NCBI GenBank assembly: GCA_963402885.1 | Contig: OY727093.1 | Coordinates: 5,963,501-6,027,500, forward strand | Direction of reading: 5' to 3' | Length of the DNA: 64,000 bases | DNA from: Antedon bifida | Taxonomy: Eukaryota > Echinodermata > Crinoidea > Comatulida > Antedonidae | Part shown: positions 1 through 13,900 of the stretch, in pieces | Layout: the number at the start of each line of letters is the position of its first letter | How positions within the stretch are numbered: position 1 is the first letter of the stretch | The notes under the pieces: generated by a model | Databases searched by the model: none | What the model saw: only the letters and a program-made list of their open reading frames with translations | Told to the model about the DNA's origin: nothing | Made by a program: the position numbers and the translations under genes

Positions 1-923
1 ATATACTGTACCTACTTCAATAATTAAGTTATCATTATTGATCAGTACAGCAGCCGTTTAACTCATCTTCACACTGCTGATATTGTCATTAGGGTAATTG
101 ATGGAGTCGAACCACCGCCCAGATCGTAGACCAATCGAGTTTTTAAAACGGGAAAGAACTGGCAATTCGTTAAAACAAAGCAAACTCGCTAAAAATACAA
201 CCTACGCCTTTTTCAATAGTGTAATCCTTGAGGGACGTATAGTGAAAGATCACTCATTTGATTGTAATTTATACATAATAAAGATAATTGGATTAGTTTC
301 AGATAATCTCGCCACGCCGCATGAAAAAAACAGAGGCGTAAATAAAAATATAACCTCTGGACTTTTTAGCGTCTTGTTAATTAATTGGTTATTCATTAAG
401 GTAAAACAATCGTAAATCTCCATAGACTGTTTTTTTTTTTATTTTTCCATGCTTTGTTGTCATTACAATGTACTAACATTGAATATGTATTTGTTAATAA
501 TCATACTTGTGTTGATATAATTAGTATTTTCAATATATCTATTGGTTACTGGTAATAACATTTTTACAACGCAATAAATAGTTTTAATGAAAGAGAATAT
601 TTTGTGTAAAAAAACTTTTTGCAAGCCCAATGAAGTATATACAACTATGGCTTTATTTATCGTAGAATACATTAATTGAATATTAACTGAAAGAGTTTTT
701 TTTAATGTGTTTTCAACAGAAAACTTGAAAACGTAAATTATTCATCAATGTATAGGTCAATGGTTTATTGGTGTTAGTTAGTGTTCACATGGTGTTCTAA
801 CGAACCTTTCTTGGAGCGTAATTGCTCAGCTGTGTTTCCATACCACCGTACTAGCGGTCACATCTTTCACATTTCCAACTTACGTCAGTGTGAGTTTCGC
901 ATTATATTATTATAACACTGTCT
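1..923. other. intergenic, no gene recognised
   Basis: AT-rich sequence with only short open frames. The longest (98-415, +) has no recognisable domain and no gene-like context. I see no exon, RNA gene or repeat that I can support. Confidence 0.6.
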
Positions 924-1433
924 GTGTTCACATGCTTGTTGTGTGATACCGATTTCGAGCTCACATCACATTGAGTGTTCACATGCTTGTTGTGTGATAC
1001 CGATTTCGAGCTCACACCACATTGAGTGTTCACATGCTTGTTGTGTGGTACAGATTTCGAGCTCACATCAATGTGAGTGTTCACATGCTTGTTGTGTGGT
1101 ACCGATTTCGAGCTCACACCACATTGAGTGTTCACATGCTTGTTGTGTGGTACAGATTTCGAGCTCACATCACTGTGAGTGTTCACATGCTTGTTGTGTG
1201 GTACAGATTTTGAGCTCACACCACTGTGAGTGTTCACATGCTTGTTGTGTGGTACAGATTTCGAGCTCACATCACTGTGAGTGTTCACATGCTTGTTGTG
1301 TGGTACCGATTTAGAGCTCACATAACTGTGAGTGTTCACATGCTTGTTGTGTGATACCGATTTCGAGCTCACATCACTGTCAGTGTCCACATGCTTACAA
1401 TGTGGTATTGATTTCGAGCTTACATAAATGTCG
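924..1433. repeat. 51-bp minisatellite, about 10 tandem copies
   Basis: Ten copies of a 51-base unit start at 924, 975, 1026, 1077, 1128, 1179, 1230, 1281, 1332 and 1383. Each opens with GTGTTCACATGCTTGTTGTG and contains TTCGAGCTCACA. The last copy is more diverged. Because 51 is a multiple of 3, frames stay open across the array on both strands, giving a 17-residue periodic peptide. That is expected from the period and is not evidence of coding. Confidence 0.95.
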
Positions 1434-4400
1434 ATGAATTAACACGGTTGTTCAATCGACTAGGATTTGAACTAATTAAGAAGCAATTAAAAATATATAA
1501 ACTGTAACATTGTTATTATAATTTTGGACTGAAGAAGAACTGTGATTGTGATATCAATCATATTATTTTTTGACAATTGAAAATAATATTATGGTGCATG
1601 CAACAAACGCAATAGATGTATGTAAAATAACTGCAAATTATTTTAAAAAGTACTGTAGTTTATATGGTAAGTATTGTGTGTATAACCTTCCACTGGACAT
1701 AATGCCATAATCATTGTAGATAAAGAATATTAAGAATCCCATTGGACGGATGGTTTATCGCGTCGTGATTGGTCAAGTTACGATGCGGTATACGTCATTG
1801 CGTTGCGTAATTTTTATAAATTGTTGTTATCTTGCTCAACTTCAATGAGATGTTTGTTAAAATTGGTTATGTAAAGGCAAAAATTATTATTTTTTTTAGC
1901 GTTTTAAAGAAAAGAGCATTTTGTCTTCAGGAAAATCAAAAGTATTTTAGATTAAAAAAGACAATATTCTTTGAATTTTCTCTTCATTTATTATTGTTGT
2001 TAAATAAAAATTGTTGAAAATACACTGAACGATTTTGTTTTATTTACTACGTGTTTGTTTTGCATACTTACTCCGTAAACGCTCAATCACAGCACAAGAA
2101 AGACAGATGGATTCGGTTAGGACTGTCCGTCCGCCGGTCCGTCGACTTCAACAAGCATAACATAAGAAATAACCATTGACTGGTTTTTCAAAAATAATAT
2201 TCACATTGATATAAAATGACATTTCTTAAAATTACGTTTAAAAACACTTAGATGTTATACCAAATATTTAGACTATATAGGCATACACAAAAGTGCATTG
2301 TTAGTTATTTGATTGGTATGCAATGAATGGAGTCAATTAGCATACAGGTTCCAGTGAAAACAGATTGAATGGAGGTATTCAAGTTGAGCCACATGTAAGT
2401 ACCAACAGACATACAATCTTAGTTTATATTAAAATCTATAATAATTATTATGATGGGTTATATGAATTCGTTGAAACAGAGATTTTGCTTTCATCATCTA
2501 TAAAAAATAAACAGTGGGTTTGTTGCGTACTTAACCAGACAGGGGAGAGTGAAATTATTCAACCTGCTGGCTTAACAATACCAGATTGCGTATACCGGCA
2601 CAGATCTTCCGGGGAAGCATGTCCTGTTCCACGCTTGACATTTAAGCTAGGCCTGCATGGCCCAATAAAGTTCGTCACAAATAAATAGAGTAATTTCGTT
2701 ATATAACAAATCAACCAGTTCTGAATCCCTATTTACATTGTTAAAACTGTGAGGGTAACATTGCTAAATAAAAAGGTGAAGGTTAAATCGTAAAACATTT
2801 GAGGGTTGATTGTATTTGTAGGCCTAAAAGGGGCATAAAAGCTTTCAGGGTTGAAATGTAATAGTCTAATTTCTTCTTTTACATAATTACAATATTTGAT
2901 ATTAAAGTCATGCATGCCTGATCAAACTGACTTACCGTACAACTAGCTTATGACAAGTGTAATAGAAAACTTGTGTTTTTCTCTTCATTAGTCGTTCTAG
3001 CAAATATGTTTACCATGATGAAAATATAGTAATTACTTGTACGATGAATATCAAATCCTGTTAAAGATTAGCTTTCACAATCATAAATGGTTTTTAAAGG
3101 CCACCTCACGGACAACCATTTAAAGGGAGTAGACTAGAAATGTAGGATATCCAATTGTTTTCTACTGTATTAATAATTTGACCTATATATTTTGGTTGAA
3201 ATATTGATACAGTAAAGCCTACCGACCAAACGTTGGTGATGTTTAGCGATCTAATCATTAGGCCTAACTTCCCAAAAAAGATGCATTTTAAAGTGGTTCT
3301 ACGACAATATCGAGATCCGTTCCAGGTATAATCTCCAAACTTTCTCCACTAAATAATATGTTATGTTCCTTTTCTATTTGTAACGAGGAGAAGTGGAGCA
3401 TTATCGACATATTGCACTGTACCATTTTCAGTCTTTAGGTATTGAAAAGTTAATAACTCTTCCCTGCTATAATTAATGTTTTCCTTTTTTGTGTCCTAGT
3501 ATATTAGGAACACATTAACTAATTTGGTGAATTGCTTAAACAGTGATAACGGATTAATAGATAGACTTGGCCTCGGGATCCCGGTGTAAGATATTAAAAA
3601 TTGACCGAAATAGTTTAGGCCTGATGATGAGCTAGTGCTGCTGATGTTGCTAGTGATTTAAACACACTTTCGATGAACGAGTAGAGCTGTTTATTCAATT
3701 CAATCGTTTTCTTGATTACCCTGTTTGATGATGATGACTGTTTTTGATATCCTTACTCTCTGTGTAATCATCATCCCATACATTGTAACAATCATTCGCC
3801 TTGTAGCTTTACCAAAGGCTACATTAACTTTGAAAAATCAGTATACATTTTTATTCAGCTTTTTGGAATTTAACCGTTTTGAAATATCAATATCAATGTT
3901 TTTCTATAGGATTATACAGGCATTAGCAACACTACTAATGGGTACAAGTGACTTATTTTCGATGAAAATGGGTAAGTTTGAAAAATAATAATTGACACAG
4001 GTAGACTCTGTAACCGATGGGACAAAATTATTATTAAGAATATAAACACACCTTACATAATAATTTATTATATAAAGTAAAATTTAATCTTGTATTCTGA
4101 AACGGTTACGTGTGTTAGCCGATATACATTATATATTTTATGTTTTGCTACAATTTCATTGGCTGTCATTCTATACTGTATACGGTGTTTATTCATAATT
4201 TCCACCATTCTATCATCTATTGAATCATGGCTTGCCTCTCGTTATTTGGAGTAAGTTTTATACTATGTTACTTAAATATAATCAGTACATCTATTGCTAT
4301 CAATACAACTATAGTTGTTTAACTTATGTTTTAGTTTTAGAAACGTTGTACCTAGATATATACGGCTTTATTACAAGACTGTGATTTTAAATTGGTTTAC

Positions 4401-7400
4401 AATTGATATCCTTATTGAATATAAAAATAATGTAGAGAGTCTGTGACCACGTTATAACAAATGTAGATAGGCCAAGACAATTTATGCGCTATCATTTTTA
4501 TTTCTTCGTTATTTTTTTTTTCTTCGTTATTTTTTTTTTTTCTTAAAATCACAATGAAATAGTGAAATTGTTTCGGAATTTATAATTAATTAATTAATAA
4601 ATCATCGAGTGATACCAAAAGCAATATGGTCGTTTTGGTGAGACGGAGAGTGTCGTCGCTAGGCTAGGCCTACCCTTTATTTCGTCTTTGAATCGGATTT
4701 CGGATTTTGATCGGCAATGCGAATCTATAAATGACATACCCCCTCTATAGTATGATGAACTACAACTCTTGAACAAACTTTTCAAACAAAATCAATAGCA
4801 TAATTTATCGTTTTTATATTGCTACGGCTTCGTAAATAACTGAATAAGAAAATTACATCACTGTAATTTAACGTAATCATAGATAAATAATTATTCAATT
4901 GTGGTTTTTTGTGTGTGATGTAATTGTGTTGGTAGTTAGTAGTGGTAGCTCGTATTAGGCCTATTGTTCAGTTGACATTGGTTGCGTTGCCTTAGTTGGT
5001 TTGTTGCTAGTTTTTTATTTGAGGTGGAGGTATTTTTATTCTTGTTTAATCACCTGGTAGTTGTTTTTCATCGAGTATAACTGGTGGTGGTGTTTTTGTC
5101 TGTCACTTGGTTTATTTTTTTACTTAGTTGTTTATAATTTATTTGTTTGGTAATATAGTCACAAATAAGTATTATTGTTGACAAAACACACGTTAAAGCA
5201 AAATTACCCCTTAATTTATTGATTGTTGAAAAACTTTACATAAAGTTGGTGATCTTTTTATGAGTGTATTCCGCATCAAATTAACTCTCAGTTGAGCATT
5301 GGTTAAGCGGTCGTGGTTCGCGAATTCAACGCGTCAACCAAGCATGAGATACCAAAAACATGTTGTATATTGCACGCTAGGCTGCCCGATCACTAGCATT
5401 AATATGAACACCGCTTTATTATTAACAGAACATGGCGCTAAACACTTCATTAGTTTTTGATGGTTTCATCTCGTTTGGTTAATTTACACATGGAAACAAT
5501 ATGGATATTAAAGCGTTATAAATCTCACGAGAATCAGATTAAATACTTCATGTCTGTTTTCGATGAATTTTCATCTATATGATTCAAAAGAATATTTTGT
5601 ATATGAAAGAATTCATTGGTACACTCATACTAATAATATAATGCATAGATAAAAATAAATAATACATTTTAATATTTATTGTATTATTGTTAACATTGTA
5701 CAACTGTTGTAAGTTGCTTTAGGATATTAGAGGGGATTCAGAACGTGATTTTTGTCACATGATACAGCATGTGGTCTTGTACTGTATAATTTTTAACTTT
5801 CAAAGAACTGTAGTAACTTTTTGACATAACTAAATATTTGACATTAACCACACCCGGTACAATTACCACCACAATAATACTCACCCGGTAATGTAATGGA
5901 CTCCATCATTGTTTGATAGACTTGTTTATAGCTCGACAGAAATAGTTTACCTTGTTAGTTTCTATTACTGTTTACACCTTCAATTAAATTTCCACTTTTC
6001 ATTTTTTAATGCATTTTAAATTGAGTGTAGGTATTAAAAGAAATCATGGTTAAATGCCTAATTTGTAGATTTATTTGTACTTTAAGTTATTGGAATTACT
6101 GTAGTATTAGTAAGATAAGGAAGTGAAAGTGTATAGTAATTTGAATTAAAATATTATAGTGTAAATCGAAGGTGTATAAAGTAACACTAATTCTATTGTA
6201 GAATTATAGAAACAAACCCATCCAACCCCAACACTATCCCACAAGCGTATCTGAGTCTGACAATGGTAAAATGGTTTAGCCGGTCTGTAACTGTAACTGC
6301 TTTCTATGACGGGGATTTTCAACATTAATTAACCTTTTGGGTTTCTTTATAATTTGTTCTTACATAAATTTGTAATGGTTATTTCTTAATTTGTATTTAA
6401 AAAAAAAATATTAAAAGTGAGTGTGGCCCACATTTGTCAGATACCTATCGGGTTATCCATAGGATGTAATGTACTCCTGTATATCGAAACCTAATAATAT
6501 AAATGTTCATCAATCGAGTGTTCATTTGTTAACATGATCACTATAAACTTCGTTAATAATGTTTTTGTTCGTGCCTAAATGTATTTATTTGTATTTTATG
6601 AGCCATGATCCAGGGTGAAATGACAAAATCATAGGCCCTTGACAGGTGAAAGAAGATTTATTGAGAAATGTGACGCTTGCTTCCGTGCCTCTGAGCATTT
6701 TGACAGTTTAAATTAAATTGGGATGCATTCCAAACCCCATGATTTTACATTCTATATTAAGACATTTTTATAACAATACCCCCATTGTTATAAGAATGTA
6801 TGAAGTCGTTATTAATATCATTTCTTTTCTATTTAATAACTCGTTATATTGTATTAATCATTTGTAATTGATAATTCCGTGCTATGTGATAAGATATAAC
6901 TTAAACAAGCTCTTTTACATCATCAGTGGCACACGTTCTTGAAAAACAAGAAGGAAAAATTAGGTCTACACCTTTTTATATTAGGACTGTGTACAATTTG
7001 GCTTGGCTCATTGTTATTATTTTTAGCTAGTCGTTTATTTGTTCTTATTTCATTCATAGTGTACAGTATTAGACAAAAAACTTTAACAAAGTTAAAAGCA
7101 AGAAAAAACCTTGGCTAATGTAACAATCAACAATTTTGCATACATTTTTTAAAATTTATATAATTTTTAAAATGTTCTACCGTAGTACAGTCTGTGTCCA
7201 TGTTAAAATTTGTTTTCGAATAAATTTACTAATTAATTGATACGCTTCTGAAACCAAGGGGAGAGCGCCAACCCCCCACAGCTTAAGTGCAGATTTAAGA
7301 ACTGTCTGTCTACCAAGTTAAAATTAAGCTCGTAAATTAATCAAAAGTAAAAGGAAATAACACTTGACTGTGGGTTTTTATAATAAGGTTTCATGTCGTG

Positions 7401-9450
7401 TTAATTTGTTTGTTCCATTTTTTCCTCTTGCATTGTTTTAAATTCATTCGTTACCTTTATTTAAGTTACATATTATGTGAAAGGGCGACGTTCGTTGAAT
7501 ATAGTAGGCTACAACATACAAACATATTAGGCCTATTAATATTACAATATATAGGTCCTAAATAGGAAATGCCTATTTATATAACACAATACAGTAGTAT
7601 AACCACTATATAAAAGTAAAATATACAATATAAAGTATTATGAAGGTGGAGGGGACGATAAACAGTTACATTGTTATTTTCATTCATTCATACACATTTA
7701 TTAAGTTATAAGAATAATTAAACTGGAGCCCGTACTAGAAGCAAAAGCTTGTCTCGTGAGAGGGACCCTATACAATACAAATATGTATATTATATGCCAA
7801 CATGAAAAGAAATATAAAACAATAAAATAAGTAAAAAAAGAAAGAAATAAAATATTGAGCATAACAACTAAAAGTTATGATTGTTTAAATGTCTAATAGG
7901 TAGCGTTTTACATTTTTGACCTTTAAAAGAAATATTATCGTGTCAAAATTAAGCAAATTATACATTTGTCACTTGTGTTGTGAAACTTCTGAAAAGAACA
8001 GAAAGTATAAGAAAGGAACGATAAGAATAAGAGACGAATAAATTGGACAAACAAATATTGAGCAAGGAGAAAATGTTACTTTTATTTTAATGGTAATATT
8101 AAATTTATATGATATCCGAATAAATAATTTATCTAACGTTTTATCAAGCGAACTATACGCTGATGTTTTACTCATTTACGACTACTTACAGCTATGGTTT
8201 TAAAACGCTTTAATATTGCAATTCGATCCGTTCCTATTACAAGTCTAATGAGAAAAAGATATGTTCAAAAGGTTTATAAAATTAGGTTGTGCGCGTGTTG
8301 CATGCTCGGAACCCCGTGCTGAGACATCACTGCCAGCAACATCTTGTTTTCTCATAAAGTTTAGAACCCGTACTGAGGGTCTCTAAAGTTAATATTATAA
8401 TGATGACAACACGTATTTGGTAAATAAAAATTACACCCAATATGAAGTAGATTTGTCATTTAATAATAAATAATTTGAAACGTCAGTGTGTGGTTTTTAA
8501 TACAGTAGATTATAGATATGAATTATAGCACGTATACAAAATGTTGTGTTTCATTCGTGATGTACACTCTACTAATACTTTTTTTTGATAGAAGCACAAA
8601 TCTGAAACCGCAAGACAACAATGGGGCTGAAATAAATAATTGTACGCAATTAACATTTGATTATAAACAAACAGAAATTGCATTTGAACTTTTTTTGATT
8701 TAATAAATCAAATTTATTTAAAGAATGAAAATATTTAGTTTAACTCGACATATAGGCCTATATATAATATGTATTGTTTATATTACCTGGAGTATCTTCA
8801 AAAGGAGCTGATTAACTCAGCCTATGTTTTCAACCCTGTCTGCCGACTTGCTTGTTTATTTGTTTGTGACAATAATTGTTATCCGAATCTCGCCAAACTT
8901 GGCCATAATGATCTGACCCAAAATCTCGACGGAGTTCGAAATTTGAAGGGGGGACGGGTTAAGGGTCAATTTCATAACCTACAACAAAACTATATCTTTA
9001 TAATTATTTATCACCAAAAGAGGCATAAACTGAAGCATAATTATCCATGTTCCATCATTTAGGGGTGTTTTAATTTTGAAGGGGGAGGGTCAAAGGTCAT
9101 ATTTCACAATTTTTCCAATTTGGTATTTTTGCTGTCTAGTTCAGATTCAAAATGTTATTTTTGTTATTTGAACGAATCAATTTTTTTTGTTCAATCTCTA
9201 AACTGCCTTCTCCTCCTCTCGTAAGCATGGATTCATCAACTGACCTTGGCCAATGAGTTCTGTACAGGTGCCTCTCGTTACCTGTAAATCGACAGGCCCT
9301 TTAATATTATCGTCGGCTGAGAAGCTTAGCGTTTTATGTGAGGTCATTTATCAATCTTAGTCGTAAAGTAGCAATCAATTTAAAGGAATTTATTTTAAAA
9401 TTATGAAAAGAGCATTTTGACAGTGATAAAATGCAATGGGCCTTTCTAGA
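1434..9450. other. intergenic, no gene recognised
   Basis: About 8 kb of AT-rich sequence with scattered TAGGCCTA palindromes and homopolymer runs (for example a doubled TTCTTCGTTATT near 4500-4545). Around 8800-9150 there is slightly GC-richer text with repeated AATTTGAAGGGGG-type phrases, which looks like a decayed dispersed repeat. No open frame here has a recognisable protein domain. Confidence 0.5.
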
Positions 9451-9586
9451 TAGTATCCCTATTTTAAGTCTAAAAAGGGCCAATCTGGGAAAAAATTAGA
9501 AACAAGTGTTTCTCAACTGATTTGAGTTATATAGGTTCTATATATCCACCAAAAAAAAGTTCCAGTTCATCTGGCCTGGGGAAAGC

Positions 9587-10195
9587 CGCCATTTTGGATT
9601 TTTAAAATGGCCGCCATAAAATACATATTTTTGCTCATATATCAGCTTCCACATCATGTATGGATATGATTTTGGTGGCAAAGTATATGTTTTGAGGGTC
9701 AATGAATCCAAATACAGCATTTTGAAGTTTACTGAATGTCCGCCATCTTGTTTTTCAAAATGGCCGCCATAAAATACAGATTTGTACTCATCTCAACTTC
9801 TACATCGTGTATGAACGTGATTTTAGTGACAAAGTGTAGTTGTGAGTGTCAAGAAATCGAAAAACAGCATTTTCGTAATTCACTCAATGGCCGCCATTTT
9901 GTTTTTCAAAATGGCCACCATAAAAATACAGATTTTTGCTCTTATCTCAGCTTCCAATCCATATAATGTATGGAAGTGATTTTGGTGGCAATGTATATAT
10001 TTTGAGGGTCAAGGATTTCAATTACAGCATTTTTTTTAAGTTCACTTAATGGCCACCATTTTGTTTTTCAAAATGGTCACCATAAAATACAGGTTTTGCT
10101 AATTTCGTAGCTCATATACATAATGAAGACATGATTTTGATAACTAAGTCTATGTTTTGATTGTTACAGAATAAAAAATCAGCATTCTAAAATAC
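9587..10195. repeat. left-arm array of GCCGCCATTTTG-containing units
   Basis: About four diverged tandem units start near 9587, 9731, 9889 and 10050. Each has a CCGCCAT(T/C)TTG motif, then AAAATGGCCGCC, then a phrase about a gene-free 100 bp long containing TTTTGGTGGCAA. The motif pairs make small internal palindromes. Confidence 0.85.
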
Positions 10196-11959
10196 AGAGT
10201 CGGAAAGTGATCAGATCTTCTTATTCCATTTAGGACCAAACTTCATAGTTGAAGGCTTCTGCTCCACTGGCTTTAGATGTTGCTTTTTTTTAATACAGTT
10301 TGTTAAATACAGTAATAGTTTTAAAATTCCCAATCAAACTGGCACAACATATAATAATGACAACATTTATGTACAATCCCCTTTGTCTAGTCTCCGAGAT
10401 CTATCGCTATTACAATCCTCATTATTACTATGTCAACGTCGTGAGTTAATCACAAGATCGAGTTCCATACTGATTACGACCAAAGAGGTACACAAGAAGA
10501 TACCAGAGAGTGTACTGTAACTATCATTCGCGAGAAGAAACTAATAAACAAGATATTCTAAAGAAGTTACATAGACATGTAAAGATATTTTCCAAATATA
10601 AAGAGAAGCATGGCCAACTTGCAGTTAAAAGTACAACTTATGGATAAAGCAAGTAACATATCTTAAGAATACATGGTAATACACTGGGAGATCAACACTA
10701 GTCACCCTAAATGGTCTGCATTTATGTTTAAATCTAGCTGCTTATCTGCCATCCTAATAACCTTCGATCAACCAATGTGACGTAAAGTAATGCAAATAAT
10801 TAGAGAAAGAAAACTGGCATTTGTCGTCAAACTCGAAAGATTCTTAAGAGCTTTCTGGGAAAGTCAAAAAGATATCAAGAACATTTAAGCTGTGGCTGTA
10901 TCATTAGATGGTATAACTTTTTAGGCATGATTGTGCAATTGGGAGCTCCAGGTTCAGATATAGCATCTACAGTATGCTTTCATATTTGCAGCAGCTGGTC
11001 ATGGCCAAAATGCCAAAAGTGGAAGGCTATATCTGGAAATGCTGAAAGACAAATTTCAAGATACATAAGGTTTTCTCTATTGTCATGTGCTCATGTCTGA
11101 AAACTGATTCTTCACCATTATAACACGTTGCATGATATCCATTCTTTTGGAACATCTTGTATTGTATGTATATGGAAATTTGTCGTTCGGGCATATTGGC
11201 CATCATGGTCAATTGTCCTATACTGTGTCTATATCTGGAGACAAAATGGTACATCCTCATCTCGTGTCATCATTATATGATACATAGCTGCATCTTCTAA
11301 GATCTTTAGAATATACAGCTCTCTTTAAAGTAGGTTATGCACAACTTCAAAACCTCAAGCCACCAGTATGTCCAATATAACCAAGAAAGCTCCTGAAAAG
11401 ATAAACTCCTCCGTGTCTGATTATTATGACTGGTAGATGAGCAGCTAGATATACGTTTTCAGAGTGGCTGTACCATTGTATAAACTGTTGACATGTTAAT
11501 TGGATAAAAAAGAATGATCGGCATAAACTATCGTCGATTTGTCCAGTTATCGCATTATACCTACATGCATAAATCCAGACCAGTTATGGTGAAGTAGTGT
11601 TAGTCCCCAGTGTATTAGGTAACCATACATTCAGTCACATAAGATATGTTGCTTTAAATTGCTTTATCTATAATGTATCTGATTGGAATATGCTTAACTA
11701 AAATTGGCCATGCTTCTCTTTAGGATTTGGAAAATATCTTAAAATGTCGTCTAACAAACTTTTTTAGAATATTTTATTTTTAGGTTCTTCATGCGAATGA
11801 TATAGTTACAGTACATCGCTGATATCTTCTTGTGTACAGTATCTCATGGGTCCATAATCATTGTGGTTCCCATATATTATCACCAACATATTGACTTATT
11901 CTCGTCATCACTTTCCAACTGTATTTCAAAAGCTGAATTTTGTTTTTATTCTGTAACCT

Positions 11960-12670
11960 TCAAAACATAGGCTTAGCAAAATCATAATCATAGTAGCTCA
12001 TAAATTAGGAAAAACCTGTAGCTTATGGTGGCCATTTTGACAATCAAAATGGTGGCCATTGAGTGAACTTCAAAAAGCTGTATTTAGATTTCTTGACCCT
12101 CAAAACATAAACATTGCCACCAAAATCACTTCCATGCACCTTCCATGTAGAAGCTGAGGTACGAGGACAAATCTGTAAATTTTATGGCAGCCATTTTTAA
12201 AAACAAAATGGCGGGCATTAGGTGAACTTTAAAATACTATATTTGAATTCCTTGACCTTCAAAACATATACTTTTCTACCAAAATTACGTTCATATGATG
12301 TAGAAGCTGAGATATGAGGAAAAATCTGTAAATTTTATAGCAGCCATTTTGATTTTTAAAATGGCGGCCATTGGGTGAAATTCAAATTAATGCTGTATTT
12401 GGATTCCTTGACCGTCAAAACCTACATTTTGCCACCAAAATCATGTCTATACATGATGTAGAAGCTGAGATAAGCACAAATCTGTATTTTAAGACGGCCA
12501 TTTTGAAAAACAATATGGCGGTTATTGAGTGAACTTCAAAATGCTGTATTTAGATTCCTTGACCCTCAAAACATACACTTTGCCACCAAAATCATTTCCA
12601 TGCATGATGTAGAAGAGGAGATATGAGCAAAAACCTGTATTTTATGGCGGCCATTTTGAAAATCCAAAAT
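11960..12670. repeat. right-arm array of AAAATGGCGGCC-containing units
   Basis: About five diverged units are reverse complements of the left-arm units, with AAAATGGCGGCCATT-type cores near 12030, 12190, 12350, 12490 and 12640. TTGCCACCAAAATCA recurs between them. Confidence 0.85.
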
Positions 12671-12800
12671 GGCGGCTTTCCCCAGGCCAGATGAGCTGGA
12701 ACTTTTTTTTGGTGGATATATAGACCCCATATGACACAAATCAGTTGAGAAACACTTGTTTCTAATTTTTTCCCAGAGAAAGTGTAAAATGGGGATACTA

Positions 12801-13900
12801 AGATTCCTTCTATACGTAGTGTGTGTGTTTAAAATTTTGTCTGAATGACATTAGTAGACTATAAACAATCACTAATGCAGTAGGGCCTATGTTAATTAAT
12901 TGGAATTTAACATAGAATGGAGGTATTTTTATGCCTTCATGATTTAAACATAGTCTATGATGTCCTCCATGATGAGTCAAGCAACAAATGATCTATCTTT
13001 GATTATGTGGTTAGAGAACACTCTTCCCTCTGGTTAGATCATAAGAGATTAATATCTCCCCTTTTTGACCATTGTTTTTTCACCACAATGGTCGCTTTTG
13101 TTCTCCATGCGATGGATTTCATTGGTCGTTTGGTTCTTTACATGAGTAATGTCAATTGTGGTAAAATGAGTTTTCTTATTAACATTATACCGTTGGTAGT
13201 CTGTATATTAGATTATTTGATGTGCATCTTTAAAACATTCATTGGTTGGAGTCTATCCGTCCGTACACGTGTCAATAATGATCGTTTTCGTGGAAGCACG
13301 TTCGTGAGAATAGCTCAAGAAATCCTACTGCCAATTCAAATCATTTGTTGTGATCAGAAATCTTGATATTCTGTTGACCTGCCTAACCTCCTAGGCTAAT
13401 AGTACTTATCCATCACAGTTTGTCATGACCAGCAAATGCCTGCGGTAACTACCCAGCTTCACGCGGTCTTTACTAAATCCTTGATGGATTACCAATATGG
13501 GGCTAGCTCTGTTATACTTTTATGTATTCTCCCACAACATATTAAGAATGTTTAACTTTACTTGTCGAAATTTTTAGAAAGCTATTTAAGATGATACTAT
13601 CATGCGAACATTTTTTAATCATGTATGTTGTTTTCCACCAGGCTCCTATGTTTCCATGCATGGCCCTAATATAATATTTTAGGTAGGCCTAACTATTAAA
13701 ATTTACTCGAATAAATATTTAAATGATAGGCCTATACACATTACAAGAATAATTGTCAATGTCTTCTAAAGATATAACAGCAATTTCCTACATTACATAT
13801 ACGGTCTAATTTTAATAATAATTTCAAAGCAGTTGTATTTAGGCCTAAATGGTTAATATTTAGAAAAAGGTTCAATATGCTTTTGCTGAATATTATTGTG
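12801..13900. other. intergenic, no gene recognised
   Basis: A 119-codon open frame at 13007-13366 (+) is hydrophobic in places but has no recognisable domain. I treat it as chance. Nothing else is supported. Confidence 0.5.

Larger units (their letters stand above)
9451..12800. mobile_element. giant foldback (long inverted repeat) element
   Basis: The two ends are reverse complements over a long distance. TAGTATCCC near 9451 pairs with GGGATACTA at 12792-12800. The stretch around 9535-9600 (ending TCTGGCCTGGGGAAAGCCGC) pairs with 12660-12725. Matching can be followed inward: 10590-10640 pairs with about 11700-11750, and the AACATATCTT block at about 10650 with AAGATATGTT at about 11641. Each arm is therefore at least about 1.2 kb. 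The arms are imperfect and seem to weaken near the centre (about 11.1 kb). Each arm carries a tandem array of ~145-160 bp units. No transposase is recognisable, so it is probably non-autonomous. The family is not identified; a TA target duplication is possible at the ends. Foldback/Galileo-like architecture is an analogy only. Confidence 0.8.

Noticed and set aside
98-415. 105-codon frame at the left edge
   Set aside because: No domain, no splice-site support and composition like its surroundings.
902-1390. 162-codon minus-strand open frame and two plus-strand frames
   Set aside because: They lie wholly in the 51-bp tandem repeat; a period divisible by three keeps frames open by itself.
2365-2688. 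107-codon frame
   Set aside because: Not recognised as any family and isolated. I could not distinguish it from chance.
5290-5340. tRNA-like A-box/B-box words (TGGTTAAGCGG, GGTTCGCGAATTC)
   Set aside because: The spacing is too short and no cloverleaf can be folded around them.
11027-11260. 77-codon minus-strand frame at the centre of the foldback element
   Set aside because: No similarity to a transposase that I recognise, it is short, and it sits in non-conserved palindrome centre sequence.
13007-13366. 119-codon frame with hydrophobic stretches
   Set aside because: No recognisable motif or conserved context; hydrophobicity follows from T-rich sequence.
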